64,000 nucleotides of DNA from an uncultured bacterium (GCA_947383145.1 CANDCH010000003.1:124001-188000); one strand, 5' to 3'; positions 54,196-61,917 are shown, numbered from the stretch's first letter. The notes: generated from the letters alone by a model not told the origin. Translations and numbers: made by a program.

Positions 54196-54378
54196 TCAAA
54201 GCATATATCGCACAAACATATTTGCTATCTGCTGTTTATCATCCTGCTCCAATGTAGGCCATTTGTCCCGCAACTCGCACATAACATCATCAATGCTACG
54301 ATACTCTCCGTCCTGCATAATTGAGATACCTACGATTTCAAGAGCCTGTGCCATTGTTTCAATACGTCTATTTTCCAT
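54196..54378 (-). CDS. 60-residue protein resembling a tape measure segment
   Basis: A short protein whose residues 9-58 (AQALEIVGISIMQDGEYRSI, DDVMCELRDKWPTLEQ, DKQQIANMF) line up with residues about 346-395 of the tape measure on the same operon (KALGKIGIALRDTNGDFRNM, VLDEVAAKWDSLTNLEQSA): shared AL, GI, DG-R, V-E, KW-L and IA positions. It could bind the tape measure as a chaperone or imitate it. Start at ATG 54376-54378 with GGAG 8 nt upstream. A structured leader precedes it. Confidence 0.72.
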   Translation of the reverse strand: MENRRIETMAQALEIVGISIMQDGEYRSIDDVMCELRDKWPTLEQDDKQQIANMFVRYML

Positions 54379-54812
54379 TGTCATTACTCCTTTGTTATAT
54401 TTATTATCATGAACTTGCCGTAAGGCAAGTGAATGACAGCGAAGGCAACTCGCCGCAAGGCGATTGTCAAGCTGCCTATACCTCCCGCCGTTATACTTTG
54501 CGGGTTACTATTAATAGCAAGCCTTGCGGCTTGCCAATGTCCTTTGCTGGCGCAAAGTCCATTGAATTTATCAATCAGTTAATTGGTTTGTGATATAATA
54601 AACCCGCCCTATACCCAATGTAGGGCAAGGCGGGTTCTGCTAACTTGTCTAAATAATTATCTGGCGAATTTCCGCTAAAATCAACATACCACCAACGGTC
54701 TTGCCATCCGCTGCCAGAGTTAAGGAGGTGAGAAAAACAAACTGGAACATTGTTATTGCCGATATAACAATGCTATGGTATGCTGATTTCAACGGCAATT
54801 CGCCGTTCTTGT
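54379..54812. other. 434-nt non-coding region with many small hairpins
   Basis: No gene is visible. At least five perfect small stems are present: ACTTGCC-GTAA-GGCAAGT, CTCGCC-GCAA-GGCGA, GCAAGCC-TTGC-GGCTTGC, CATTGTTA...TAACAATG and AACGGC-AATTC-GCCGTT. On the minus strand AACCCGCC...GGCGGGTTTATT (about 54600-54636) looks like a terminator or attenuator of the gene to the right. Two of the loops are GNRA. Candidate structured RNA leader, origin or packaging region. Confidence 0.55.
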
Positions 54813-55325
54813 TTAGAGGTTAGTTAAATACTGCTCTTGTAAATATGGGATATAGGGATTGTCAGATTCAAAATAGGCATCCCAAAAATCTGTTAATTTG
54901 CGAACAATATAATTATACTCTTTTGGTTCTATTGTATCTATATCTACTAATTGCATTGTTACCCAATTTCCTATTTTCCCATAATCCCGATTGTTCTTAT
55001 TCCAATAAAGCACATCAATGGATAAATCATTATCTTCGTTCTCATAGATTGTTAAAAGGACTTCGCCTTTACCAATTTGCGCTTTATTTCTATAGTTATT
55101 TGCATTAAATCTTCCAAGTGCTTCTCTCACGTGCATATATAATTCAAATGCTGGATTTCGTTTGCTGAAATTGACTGGTTTTTGCTTGTACGGTACATAT
55201 GCTAAACTTTCATATTTGTCATGAAAATCGAATCCATCAATCAATAATTTGTCGTTACGTAAAACGTTAGTTTTAATAATTAAGAAATCGTGTTCAATAC
55301 CATTTTTCGGAACAAAAAGACTCAT
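54813..55325 (-). CDS. unknown protein of the integrated element
   Basis: A 170-residue protein, start MSLFVPKNGIEHDFLIIKTN, later IGKGEVLLTIYENEDNDLSI and a helical end with YIVRKLTDFWDAYFE. No family recognised. AGGAGG lies 9 nt before ATG 55323-55325. It lies between the iteron-like repeats downstream of the Rep-like gene and the hairpin-rich region. Confidence 0.65.
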   Translation of the reverse strand: MSLFVPKNGIEHDFLIIKTNVLRNDKLLIDGFDFHDKYESLAYVPYKQKPVNFSKRNPAFELYMHVREALGRFNANNYRNKAQIGKGEVLLTIYENEDNDLSIDVLYWNKNNRDYGKIGNWVTMQLVDIDTIEPKEYNYIVRKLTDFWDAYFESDNPYIPYLQEQYLTNL

Positions 55326-55506
55326 AATCAATTACCTCCTGTGTATGTTGTTACTATTAGTTTCACCCAGCTTCAGGCTGTCGCCGCTCTGACGTTGCGG
55401 GAGTTAGGCCATCCCCCTACGGGGGCTGGTATAAGGATATAAAGTCTCGCTCATCCAAAATCACGGTAAACCGCCCTATTTTGGGCAGTTTTCAGCAAAT
55501 TACGAG

Positions 55507-55586
55507 CGGCACAATAATACGGTTTTAGGCCCAAAATCGGCACAATAATACGGTTGTCAAAGGTCAAGCGGCACAGAAATACGGTT
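55507..55586. repeat. three 18-bp direct repeats with exact 31-bp period (iteron-like)
   Basis: CGGCACAATAATACGGTT at 55507-55524 and 55538-55555, and CGGCACAGAAATACGGTT at 55569-55586. The spacing of 31 bp places all copies on the same helix face. The third lies inside the 3' end of the Rep-like gene. This is the look of an iteron-type replication origin or of a repressor array. Confidence 0.75.
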
Positions 55587-56516
55587 CTTCCTCACGCTCT
55601 TAACCACTCGTGGAAAGAACTTATTGTAGGCCAGCACATCTTTATAGTCCTCACCAACGTATAACAACCTTGGGTTGAAAATTAGATCATATCCTGAATG
55701 ACCGTTACCCTCATGAAACACAATACTACAAGCCGATTGCTGATACCCGCCTACATCAAAAAATAAGCCTGTAAGAATTTCTAACAGCTTTCCGCTATTT
55801 GACGTTTCGTATTTTAGTTCTTTTGCAATATCAGTGAGTGACAGCGATTTGATTTTATCAATATCAACTTCTTCTGGATTGCTGCAAATGATGTTGTATT
55901 TACGATTGACAAATGGCAAAAGTTGAACAATAAAACCAAAGTATTTATGCTTTGTTGGCTTTAATCCTTTGTAGAGACTTTGGACTGACTTGTTAAATAG
56001 TTTCATTTTGTTATTGTATTTACGTTCCTTTTTCTCTCCACGATAAACAAAAGAATCACTAATATAAATTCCACTTTTGTTAAATCTAATGTACTCTGTC
56101 ATATCGTTAAGAAAGTCCCGTGTTTTCCGCTCTCCCAAGTTTAATACTGCTGGCAGATCGCCACGTTTCATAGTTGTGTTTTCTGTCAACATTAAACGAT
56201 TGTGATAGTCACAATATGTTGACAAGTAAATTAGCCTACCTAAATTTGCTGCGGTAACATCATCTACGCCGGGGATTAGCTTCACACGAACAATGATATA
56301 TTTTCCCAATTCTCCAAGTTGCAAATTGCGATAGTATTTCTTCTGCTTTTCCGCATTGGCCTTGTCAAGTTTTTGCTGCATTTTTTGGTTTTGTTTGTCA
56401 AAATACTCTTTGCTTGATTGCTGTTGCGCTGGAGATTTAATTTCACTTCCGATTTCTACCCCGGTTGTTTCTCCATTATCAGGGTCAACAAGTAACATCT
56501 CTTTTTTAGTTTTCAT
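55557..56516 (-). CDS. putative replication initiator or winged-helix DNA-binding protein
   Basis: A 319-residue basic protein. After an acidic, glutamine-rich N-terminus (1-60) comes a helical core: GELGKYIIVRVKLIPGV, LGRLIYLSTYCDYHNRLML, RGDLPAVLNLGERKTRDFLN (a likely helix-turn-helix), YISDSFVYRG, then SLTDIAKELKYETSNSGK with a second possible HTH. The pattern of two winged helices resembles plasmid Rep proteins; I could not match a named family. The iteron-like repeats at its end support the replication reading. Confidence 0.5.
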   Translation of the reverse strand: MKTKKEMLLVDPDNGETTGVEIGSEIKSPAQQQSSKEYFDKQNQKMQQKLDKANAEKQKKYYRNLQLGELGKYIIVRVKLIPGVDDVTAANLGRLIYLSTYCDYHNRLMLTENTTMKRGDLPAVLNLGERKTRDFLNDMTEYIRFNKSGIYISDSFVYRGEKKERKYNNKMKLFNKSVQSLYKGLKPTKHKYFGFIVQLLPFVNRKYNIICSNPEEVDIDKIKSLSLTDIAKELKYETSNSGKLLEILTGLFFDVGGYQQSACSIVFHEGNGHSGYDLIFNPRLLYVGEDYKDVLAYNKFFPRVVKSVRKNRISVPLDL

Positions 56517-56530
56517 CTACATCTCCCCTA

Positions 56531-56812
56531 TCAATCTTCCAGTTCGGAATCATCATTAGCTGCGGTATTTTTCTTAATGTTAGTTTCCAATTCTACAAAG
56601 CCCATGTACTTCTCATATTTATTAAGAAAGTCAACAAGATTGTTATACTGATTAAATGAAAGTGCAAATCTGGAATTACAGAAGTATGAAAATTTCTGCT
56701 CATCAATTTTGACTTTTCCAGCTAACCACTTCTTTTTGATACCGTATTTTTCAATAAATTCATTTGTGCGCTTAACTAAAGGCTCCTGCTCCTGAATGCT
56801 CATTTGGATCAT
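56531..56812 (-). CDS. small XRE-like DNA-binding protein
   Basis: A 93-residue protein with a helix-turn-helix-like pattern (FIEKYGIKKKWLAGKVKIDE, FSYFCNSRFALSFNQYNNL) and an acidic tail. GGAGG lies 7 nt before ATG 56810-56812. It directly precedes the Rep-like gene (14 nt), so copy control is a natural guess. Two short dyads upstream (56839-56876) are possible operators. Confidence 0.62.
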   Translation of the reverse strand: MIQMSIQEQEPLVKRTNEFIEKYGIKKKWLAGKVKIDEQKFSYFCNSRFALSFNQYNNLVDFLNKYEKYMGFVELETNIKKNTAANDDSELED

Positions 56813-57200
56813 CAAAATTCCTCCTTCATTTTGTTTTGTCCCGATACGGGATTTTTTAATTCTTCTCCGATACGGATTTGCTACTGGCTTACTGTTTTTC
56901 CCGGCTGGCGGCTTCATCAATATTGATTGTAGATATTGATAACCTATGAAAAATTGGTTCTGGCATAGGCGGTTATTTTCCCTTACCACATACTTGATTT
57001 TTGAGTGACACGGAAAAACGCAGTAATTTTAACGGTTCTACGGTTTTTATGTGCGATTTCAACTTGAAAATATGGACTAAAACGGGGTAAAAATGCGAAA
57101 ACTGAATGCCTGTGAAATTTAGGGCTGATATTTTCTGGTGTAGTATTTCTTCCCTTCTTTTTTTTAATTTTCCGCAAAGCATCCCTAAAATGGGGAAGTT
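56813..57200. promoter_or_regulatory. 388-nt regulatory gap with dyads, no gene seen
   Basis: TCCCGATACGGGA (56839-56851) and TCCGATACGGA (56866-56876) are palindromes sharing the core CCGATACGG, 26 bp apart, just upstream of the XRE-like gene. A 12-bp palindrome ATCAATATTGAT is at 56916-56927. Short frames in 56973-57182 lack coding character. Confidence 0.5.
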
Positions 57201-57410
57201 CTAAGGTTCTGAAAAAGACTCTGTATCAATTTGAAGGCCCATTTTTGCGAAAACAGGAATCAATAGTTCTGCTGATACTATTGCGCCACTCAAAACCTCA
57301 TCCTCAAATTTCCGATACGATTTTTCCCGTAGACAACTATCAGGCCAGCGAATAAAGAAAAAGCCGCCCTCCCCTGATACAGAGTAGAGCGGCAATAGCA
57401 ATTTTTCCAA
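57201..57410 (-). CDS. small protein of unknown function, weakly supported
   Basis: A 69-residue frame starting at TTG right after the stop of the upstream gene, with no ribosome site of its own; it would need coupled re-initiation. The second half (FEDEVLSGAIVSAELLIPVFAK) has coding character, the first less so. No family recognised. Confidence 0.35.
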   Translation of the reverse strand: MEKLLLPLYSVSGEGGFFFIRWPDSCLREKSYRKFEDEVLSGAIVSAELLIPVFAKMGLQIDTESFSEP

Positions 57411-58871
57411 TTAATTGTTTGACGAAATAAACGCCTCGACCTCGCTTAGCGTAAATGTTTTACTTTCACCATTTGAGAGGAATTTATTATTGTCCCCGTC
57501 CGTATAACATTTAACTTTGTACTTATTCTTTATCAGTCGAATGCGGTAACAGGACGCATTGTAATACTCTTTATATCCATAATCATCAATATCCACTTCC
57601 AACTGATAACCCAATCTCTGTAATGCCTTTTGTACTTTTTCTTTTCGTTGTTCAAAGTTTGGTTCTTTGTTCCATATAAAGCCTATGCTATCCGTTCTAT
57701 AGGAATCACGCCTTGCATAATCGGCATCCATATAGAATTGCTCAACCTGATCCAGTGTCAAATCAAAGATTTTTCCGCAAACAATTTCACCAGTGTCCAG
57801 CTTAACAATTTGATATTGTCCTCGATCATTCTCTGTTTTGGCAATTTTCCGGGATTTATGCAAATCATATCCGAGCCGCTGCAAGTGCCTTCTGGCCCTA
57901 CGCTTTCTGGCTGCTGGATTAGTTGGATCATTCTGCTCCCGCTTAATCTTCCGTTCTGTTTTGATTATCCGTTCTTCCACATAACTGTTAATCATATATA
58001 TATCTTTGTTATTTTTCCATCTATCAATATATGAGTTATAATACTGTTCAATATATTGCCAATTAGTGAAAGTACGCTTTGTATTCTCCTGATCCGCTGG
58101 ATTGTTAGACCATAGCACAATCACATTTTTCCAAGCACGCAAATCATAATAGTTGTCAAATCTTCGCTCTTTCATTTGTAGTATCAGCTTATTATCTCTA
58201 TCAAGATAATCAAAAGTAAAGTGCAATTCTGGATCATAATAATTATCGCACGAATCATTGTAAAGATATTCAAAGAAGCATCTGAACAAGTCCCAATAAA
58301 ACCGTTTTTCCTGTTTATCACACTTCAAAAAGTCAGTGAAACTAAAACTTTTTCCGTCAAAGTATATGTAATTTTCTTTTATTTTTAACCCTGAAGGATA
58401 TAGTTTCCATCGGATATTAGGTGGGTTATAAAAAATGGTTTTTCCGCAATATTTACTGTTGCTCAAAATCTGTAATGCACCTTCAGCAGCTTCTTTCTTT
58501 TTATTGCAGTAATTTGTTAAGTCCTCATAATAGGTTTTTATCTGTTGCCAGTTAGTAAATATTTGCTTTGTTTGTTCCTGTACTGTGACTTCTGTTGACC
58601 AGATTATTAATTCCTCATTTGCAAATTTTGCAATCAGACTATAAGGCGGCTCCGCATGATAGAGAATTGTTTGTAATCGTCTTTCATAATGCGGATGATT
58701 CTTCCCGTATAATCTCTTCATGTACTGGTAGACTGCCCTAATTGCCTCCCAATGGTCAGGTTTGTCCCGTGTCACAGCATAGATAGAGTATTCGTGCTTA
58801 TAATATTCGCTTGTATAGTCACTTTCTGTCTGTACTGGTGTATATCTATATATGATTTCCGGCTTTTCCAC
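57411..58871 (-). CDS. 486-residue protein with internally duplicated domains, unknown
   Basis: Two kinds of internal repeats are visible. First, LIIWSTEVTVQEQTKQIFTN with WQQIKTYYEDL (about 88-117) against VIVLWSNNPADQENTKRTFT with NWQYIEQYYNS (about 248-278). Second, HLQRLGYDLHKSR...GEIVCGKIFDLTLDQVEQFY (about 330-385) against ALQRLGYQLEV...SKTFTLSEVEAFI (about 425-482). The second type resembles small domains scattered on mobile elements of gut Firmicutes. No enzyme motif found. GTG start with GGAG 7 nt upstream. Confidence 0.72.
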   Translation of the reverse strand: MEKPEIIYRYTPVQTESDYTSEYYKHEYSIYAVTRDKPDHWEAIRAVYQYMKRLYGKNHPHYERRLQTILYHAEPPYSLIAKFANEELIIWSTEVTVQEQTKQIFTNWQQIKTYYEDLTNYCNKKKEAAEGALQILSNSKYCGKTIFYNPPNIRWKLYPSGLKIKENYIYFDGKSFSFTDFLKCDKQEKRFYWDLFRCFFEYLYNDSCDNYYDPELHFTFDYLDRDNKLILQMKERRFDNYYDLRAWKNVIVLWSNNPADQENTKRTFTNWQYIEQYYNSYIDRWKNNKDIYMINSYVEERIIKTERKIKREQNDPTNPAARKRRARRHLQRLGYDLHKSRKIAKTENDRGQYQIVKLDTGEIVCGKIFDLTLDQVEQFYMDADYARRDSYRTDSIGFIWNKEPNFEQRKEKVQKALQRLGYQLEVDIDDYGYKEYYNASCYRIRLIKNKYKVKCYTDGDNNKFLSNGESKTFTLSEVEAFISSNN

Positions 58872-58960
58872 CCTATCACTCCAATCTATCCTTTTTATCT
58901 ATAATAGGGAAAGAGGGCTTGCGCCCTCCCTCCCCTGTTGTGCTGGACTATAATGGTGTA
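58872..58960 (-). terminator. small GCAA-loop hairpin between element genes
   Basis: GAGGGC-TTGC-GCCCTC at 58913-58928; on the minus strand GAGGGC-GCAA-GCCCTC is followed by TTTCCC. Possible weak terminator or processing site after the ART-like gene. Confidence 0.4.
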
Positions 58961-59479
58961 TCAATCCATATCACCAAATGCCATCTTGTCAAGGTCAACC
59001 AGTTCAATCACTTCAACATCACGCTTAAACTTAAATTTTCCATAGTGACACACACGGCAATCATTGAATTGCTGGATTCTTGCCCTTGCCTTTTCTTTAT
59101 CATCAGCAAGGATTTGATCGTCTGTAGCCTTTACAACCTCTTTATACCAGTGCATAGGTTCAATGTAACGTGGTGTCAGTTTCAGTACAACCGTTTCTTC
59201 ATGAATCAGTGGTGGGGCAGTATGGATTTTTCCATCAAAATCATGATATTGCCTACCTTTGTCGGCTCCAGTCAGTTCAATATAAAGCGGAATATACTTT
59301 AACTCAGGGAAGAAAAAGCAAACATAGTCCGTCATAGTGTCAATAAAGCCATCTTGCAATATCTTTTCAAGATTTTTTCGTGGTGTCATATGGTACACAA
59401 CTTTTGGCTGATCTACTGACTGGTATATATCCATACTACGCATTTGATCCAGACTAACCTTGTTTTTCCAACTTATCAT
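58961..59479 (-). CDS. possible ADP-ribosyltransferase-fold protein (DarT/Tpt1-like)
   Basis: A 172-residue protein. PKVVYHMTPRKNLEKILQDG is the pattern (H-x-T-x2-x-NL-x2-IL-x2-G) that opens DarT, Tpt1 and other ART-superfamily proteins; later come VCFFFPE, IPLYIEL and DVEVIELVDLDK. No clear full catalytic triad can be assigned by eye, so it may be a divergent or binding-only member. AGGAGG lies 7 nt before the ATG. It has a strong promoter of its own at 59512-59540. Confidence 0.4.
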   Translation of the reverse strand: MISWKNKVSLDQMRSMDIYQSVDQPKVVYHMTPRKNLEKILQDGFIDTMTDYVCFFFPELKYIPLYIELTGADKGRQYHDFDGKIHTAPPLIHEETVVLKLTPRYIEPMHWYKEVVKATDDQILADDKEKARARIQQFNDCRVCHYGKFKFKRDVEVIELVDLDKMAFGDMD

Positions 59480-59511
59480 TTTATGTCCTCCTGCTTTAAT
59501 CTGTTATTATA

Positions 59512-59540
59512 ATTTTACACCGCTATTTTTCCGTTGTCAA
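59512..59540 (-). promoter_or_regulatory. strong promoter before the ART-like gene
   Basis: TTGACA and TAAAAT separated by 17 nt on the minus strand. Upstream, TTTGAAACAAAAT is repeated at 59547-59559 and 59600-59612. Confidence 0.75.
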
Positions 59541-59696
59541 CAAAAATTTGAAACAAAATCAAAAGAAAAACATCTAAAAAGGCGGATTAGCAATACAATT
59601 TTGAAACAAAATTAGTCAAAGGGCGGGTTGAGAATACAAGGCTCCCGCCAACATGGGGAAGGGGCTGTGTGTTCCCCCTCCCCGGCTGGCCTATTA

Positions 59697-60404
59697 TCAG
59701 AACAGCGGTATCACCTCCCCCAATTTTTCCCCGGCTTCCTTCATCATCTGGCGCACCTTGTCCTTCGCCGCCTGATCCTTTGCATCATAGACAAGATCGA
59801 GATATTCAGCGTCATATAGTACCCTTGTTACTGGCTGTTCAGTTTCCAGATTGTAAACGCCCCCATAAATTTCCCTGTCCTTTGTCGTATGGAAGTAAAC
59901 TGTGCGGCAAACCTGATAACGATCCGCATAACCGCCCATATAAGCGTTGATATAATGTGCAATACGGCGGCTGACAATCGGTGTAATGTTGCCCAGCTTG
60001 CGCAAGTCCAGCACCACAAACGCCTTCCCCGCTTCGTCAACGTGGCTGCGGCTCCAGTCAATCAGGCTGGCGGGATCTTCCTTGCTGCCGCTGGCGGTGC
60101 TGCAATCCGCAAGGGCCTTATTTGTGGCCTCCACGGTGTAAACAGTCCCGCCCTTGCTCAAAAACAGAATTTTGTTTTCATTTACGGGAATGACTTCTTC
60201 AATTTTGCCGTTGGAATATTTGGGGTTGGCAAATTGCCGCTCAAACTCAAAATAGCCAGAATCATCAGGCATATAGATTTTTGTAGCGCAAAAGCTGGAG
60301 GTTTTACCCGTGGTATCTTCAGCGGACACGTTAAACCAGTCAAAGCGGGACAAATAAGCAGCGGCGATAAGGGGCTTATTTATGGAATTAATAGCAGTTT
60401 TCAT
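59697..60404 (-). CDS. unknown protein of the integrated element
   Basis: A 235-residue soluble protein, with more GC-rich codon use than the genes downstream. Visible stretches are FDWFNVSAEDTTGKTSSF, NENKILFLSKGGTVYTVEAT and RRIAHYINAYMGGY; the C-terminal 40 residues are helical (KDKVRQMMKEAGEKLGE). No family or active site recognised. It is third in the minus-strand operon that starts at the 61574 promoter. A GC hairpin lies after its stop (about 59653-59682). Confidence 0.65.
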   Translation of the reverse strand: MKTAINSINKPLIAAAYLSRFDWFNVSAEDTTGKTSSFCATKIYMPDDSGYFEFERQFANPKYSNGKIEEVIPVNENKILFLSKGGTVYTVEATNKALADCSTASGSKEDPASLIDWSRSHVDEAGKAFVVLDLRKLGNITPIVSRRIAHYINAYMGGYADRYQVCRTVYFHTTKDREIYGGVYNLETEQPVTRVLYDAEYLDLVYDAKDQAAKDKVRQMMKEAGEKLGEVIPLF

Positions 60405-60461
60405 TTTGTGTTCTCCTTCTCCCCGTCAAGCCGATAGGTCAGCTATTTTTATATGTGTTGG

Positions 60462-60950
60462 CTAAACGATCTTTACAAGCGGCTGATTGGTCTTGATAGT
60501 TTCGCTACCGTACAAATCCCTGATTTCATCAAGTGATAGGGTTTTGCTGCTGTGCTTGCGATAGGGGTTTGAATGGTAGTACCACGCCCGTTTTGACTGG
60601 CTCCACCTGAATTTCAGTCGCTTTAATTCGTCTTTGTGGGGCTTTGTGTCCCCACTGATCCACAACCACGATCCGCAAATCTCAATATTCAGCCCATTAA
60701 AGCGGATCAAAATGTCAATAATTTCCCGGAAGTCTGCGGCCTTTTCGCTGGACTGTCCCGCCGTGGTGTATGTCGTACCATTAGCGGCCTTGTGTACGTT
60801 TTTAAGCTGCTGGAAGAGTTGGTCATATTCGCCGTTGATCTCTTGCATATTCTTTGTATTGCCGCCTCTGTCGGGATGATGAACCATTGCAAGCCGTTTA
60901 TACTGCTGCTTCAAGTCCTCCAGCGTTTGCGGATTGTTAAACCATTTCAT
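60462..60950 (-). CDS. J-domain protein
   Basis: A 162-residue protein with an N-terminal DnaJ domain: LEDLKQQYKRLAMVHHPDRGG with the HPD motif at residues 25-27, then MQEINGEYDQLF. The C-terminal part (about 70-140, ICGSWLWISGDTKPHK, WSQSKRAWYY) is a domain often seen after J domains in phage and plasmid proteins. It would recruit and stimulate host DnaK, for replication or virion protein handling. Co-transcribed with its neighbours. Confidence 0.85.
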   Translation of the reverse strand: MKWFNNPQTLEDLKQQYKRLAMVHHPDRGGNTKNMQEINGEYDQLFQQLKNVHKAANGTTYTTAGQSSEKAADFREIIDILIRFNGLNIEICGSWLWISGDTKPHKDELKRLKFRWSQSKRAWYYHSNPYRKHSSKTLSLDEIRDLYGSETIKTNQPLVKIV

Positions 60951-61042
60951 TTTTGAATGCTCCTTATTATCTACTTGTGGAACGGGGGCGGCTGTGCTAT
61001 AATAAGTATACCGTCCCCCGCTCCGGGGGTTTTGGTGGGGCT

Positions 61043-61077
61043 GCTTATCTGTGCTTTGTCAGGGCGATTAGATAAGC
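61043..61077. repeat. 8-bp inverted repeat between operon genes
   Basis: GCTTATCT and AGATAAGC, 19 nt apart. Together with a CCCCC/GGGGG hairpin at about 61014-61030 it forms a structured gap between the 91-residue gene and the J-domain gene. Confidence 0.4.
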
Positions 61078-61086
61078 GGCCTTCTT

Positions 61087-61362
61087 TTATGCAAGGGTAA
61101 AGCGGCGGGAAACGCTGGCCTTCGTGTACCGGGCGGCAATGTCAGGCAGTTCCTTTTTTAAGGCTACGCTGTCAAGGCGGTTGCTGGTGACGGCCTTCCA
61201 CGTTACCTTCCAATCATCCCCGGTCAACTCGTCAACACTCCGGGCGGTCATTTCGGCTTTGATAGCGTCCTGAAGGGCTTCGATCTCCCCGGCTAACTCG
61301 TCAGCCATACGGCGCAAGCTGCGCAATTCTTTAATTTTGCCGTTCAATTCGATAGTTCCCAT
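61087..61362 (-). CDS. small phage/plasmid-type coiled-coil protein
   Basis: A 91-residue protein: a coiled coil (LNGKIKELRSLRRMADELAG, EIEALQDAIKAEM) and then VTWKAVTSNRLDSVALKKE ending SRRFTLA. This combination is very common in Siphoviridae-type phages and plasmids of Firmicutes, usually near replication genes, with no known function. AAAGGAG precedes the ATG. First gene of the long minus-strand operon. Confidence 0.78.
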   Translation of the reverse strand: MGTIELNGKIKELRSLRRMADELAGEIEALQDAIKAEMTARSVDELTGDDWKVTWKAVTSNRLDSVALKKELPDIAARYTKASVSRRFTLA

Positions 61363-61573
61363 AGTTTTGATCTCCTTTAATAATGTATTAGGCCGGGGGC
61401 GTGAGTCCGTTTCGCGTCCTGCCTACTCGGGGAATGCGTTTCCCCGGCCTTTATGGGTTGCTGTCCGTGTCGGTTCCCTTTACGTGTTAGCCCGTTAGGT
61501 TAGCTGTTGATAAACTCTAAGCCCTATCAACTGGGCTGCGGGGGGGCTTTGTGTTGTCCCCTGAACTGATTAT
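61363..61573 (-). promoter_or_regulatory. about 200-nt structured 5' leader of the long operon
   Basis: From the promoter at 61574-61602 to the first start codon the transcript has a long leader with no gene. On the minus strand GGCCGGGG...CCCCCGGCC encloses an inner CGGGGAA-ACGCA-TTCCCCG hairpin (about 61390-61455). Possible regulatory RNA element. Confidence 0.45.
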
Positions 61574-61602
61574 AGTATAGCGCATACTTAAACAGTATGC
61601 AA
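61574..61602 (-). promoter_or_regulatory. promoter of the long minus-strand operon with palindromic operator
   Basis: TTGCAT and TATACT separated by 17 nt. The 19-bp dyad GCATACTTAAACAGTATGC (61582-61600) fills the spacer. Confidence 0.82.
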
Positions 61603-61646
61603 GATGGAATGTTGCACAAAGAAGTTTGCGCATATTTGTTTATTTT

Positions 61647-61681
61647 GCGTACTTGTTAAGTATGCTTCTTTTCGTTATAAT
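61647..61681 (+). promoter_or_regulatory. promoter of the RHH regulator gene with a second operator
   Basis: TTGTTA and TATAAT separated by 17 nt. The dyad GCGTACTTGTTAAGTATGC (61647-61665), a sister of the one at 61582-61600, covers the -35 box. Confidence 0.82.
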
Positions 61682-61713
61682 GAAGTATCTTATATTTGAA
61701 GGAGGTTTTCACC

Positions 61714-61896
61714 GTGGGCGGCAGAACGTCAAATGAAAGTAAAGCAAAATACAACGCTAAAGCATATGACCGTATTAATATAGCTGTCCCCAAAGGCCAG
61801 AAGGATATTATAAAGGCACGTGCGGAGGCCAGCGGTCAGAGCATAAACGCATATATCAATACAGCGATTGAAGAAAAGCTAAAGCGGGATCAATAA
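61714..61896 (+). CDS. ribbon-helix-helix (Arc/CopG-like) regulator
   Basis: A 60-residue protein with the RHH pattern: strand DRINIAVPKGQ, then helices KDIIKARAEASGQ and SINAYINTAIEEKLKRD. Start at GTG 61714, 8 nt after AAGGAGG. It probably binds the two dyads in the divergent promoter region, controlling both itself and the long operon, much like a phage or plasmid master switch. Terminator AAACAGGGC...GCCCTGTTT at 61918-61945. Confidence 0.85.
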   Translation: MGGRTSNESKAKYNAKAYDRINIAVPKGQKDIIKARAEASGQSINAYINTAIEEKLKRDQ

Positions 61897-61917
61897 CGGT
61901 ATAGTCAATAATATTCT

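Noticed and set aside
55507..55586. CRISPR array
   Set aside because: Only three units, spacers of 13 nt, one repeat inside a gene, and no cas genes.
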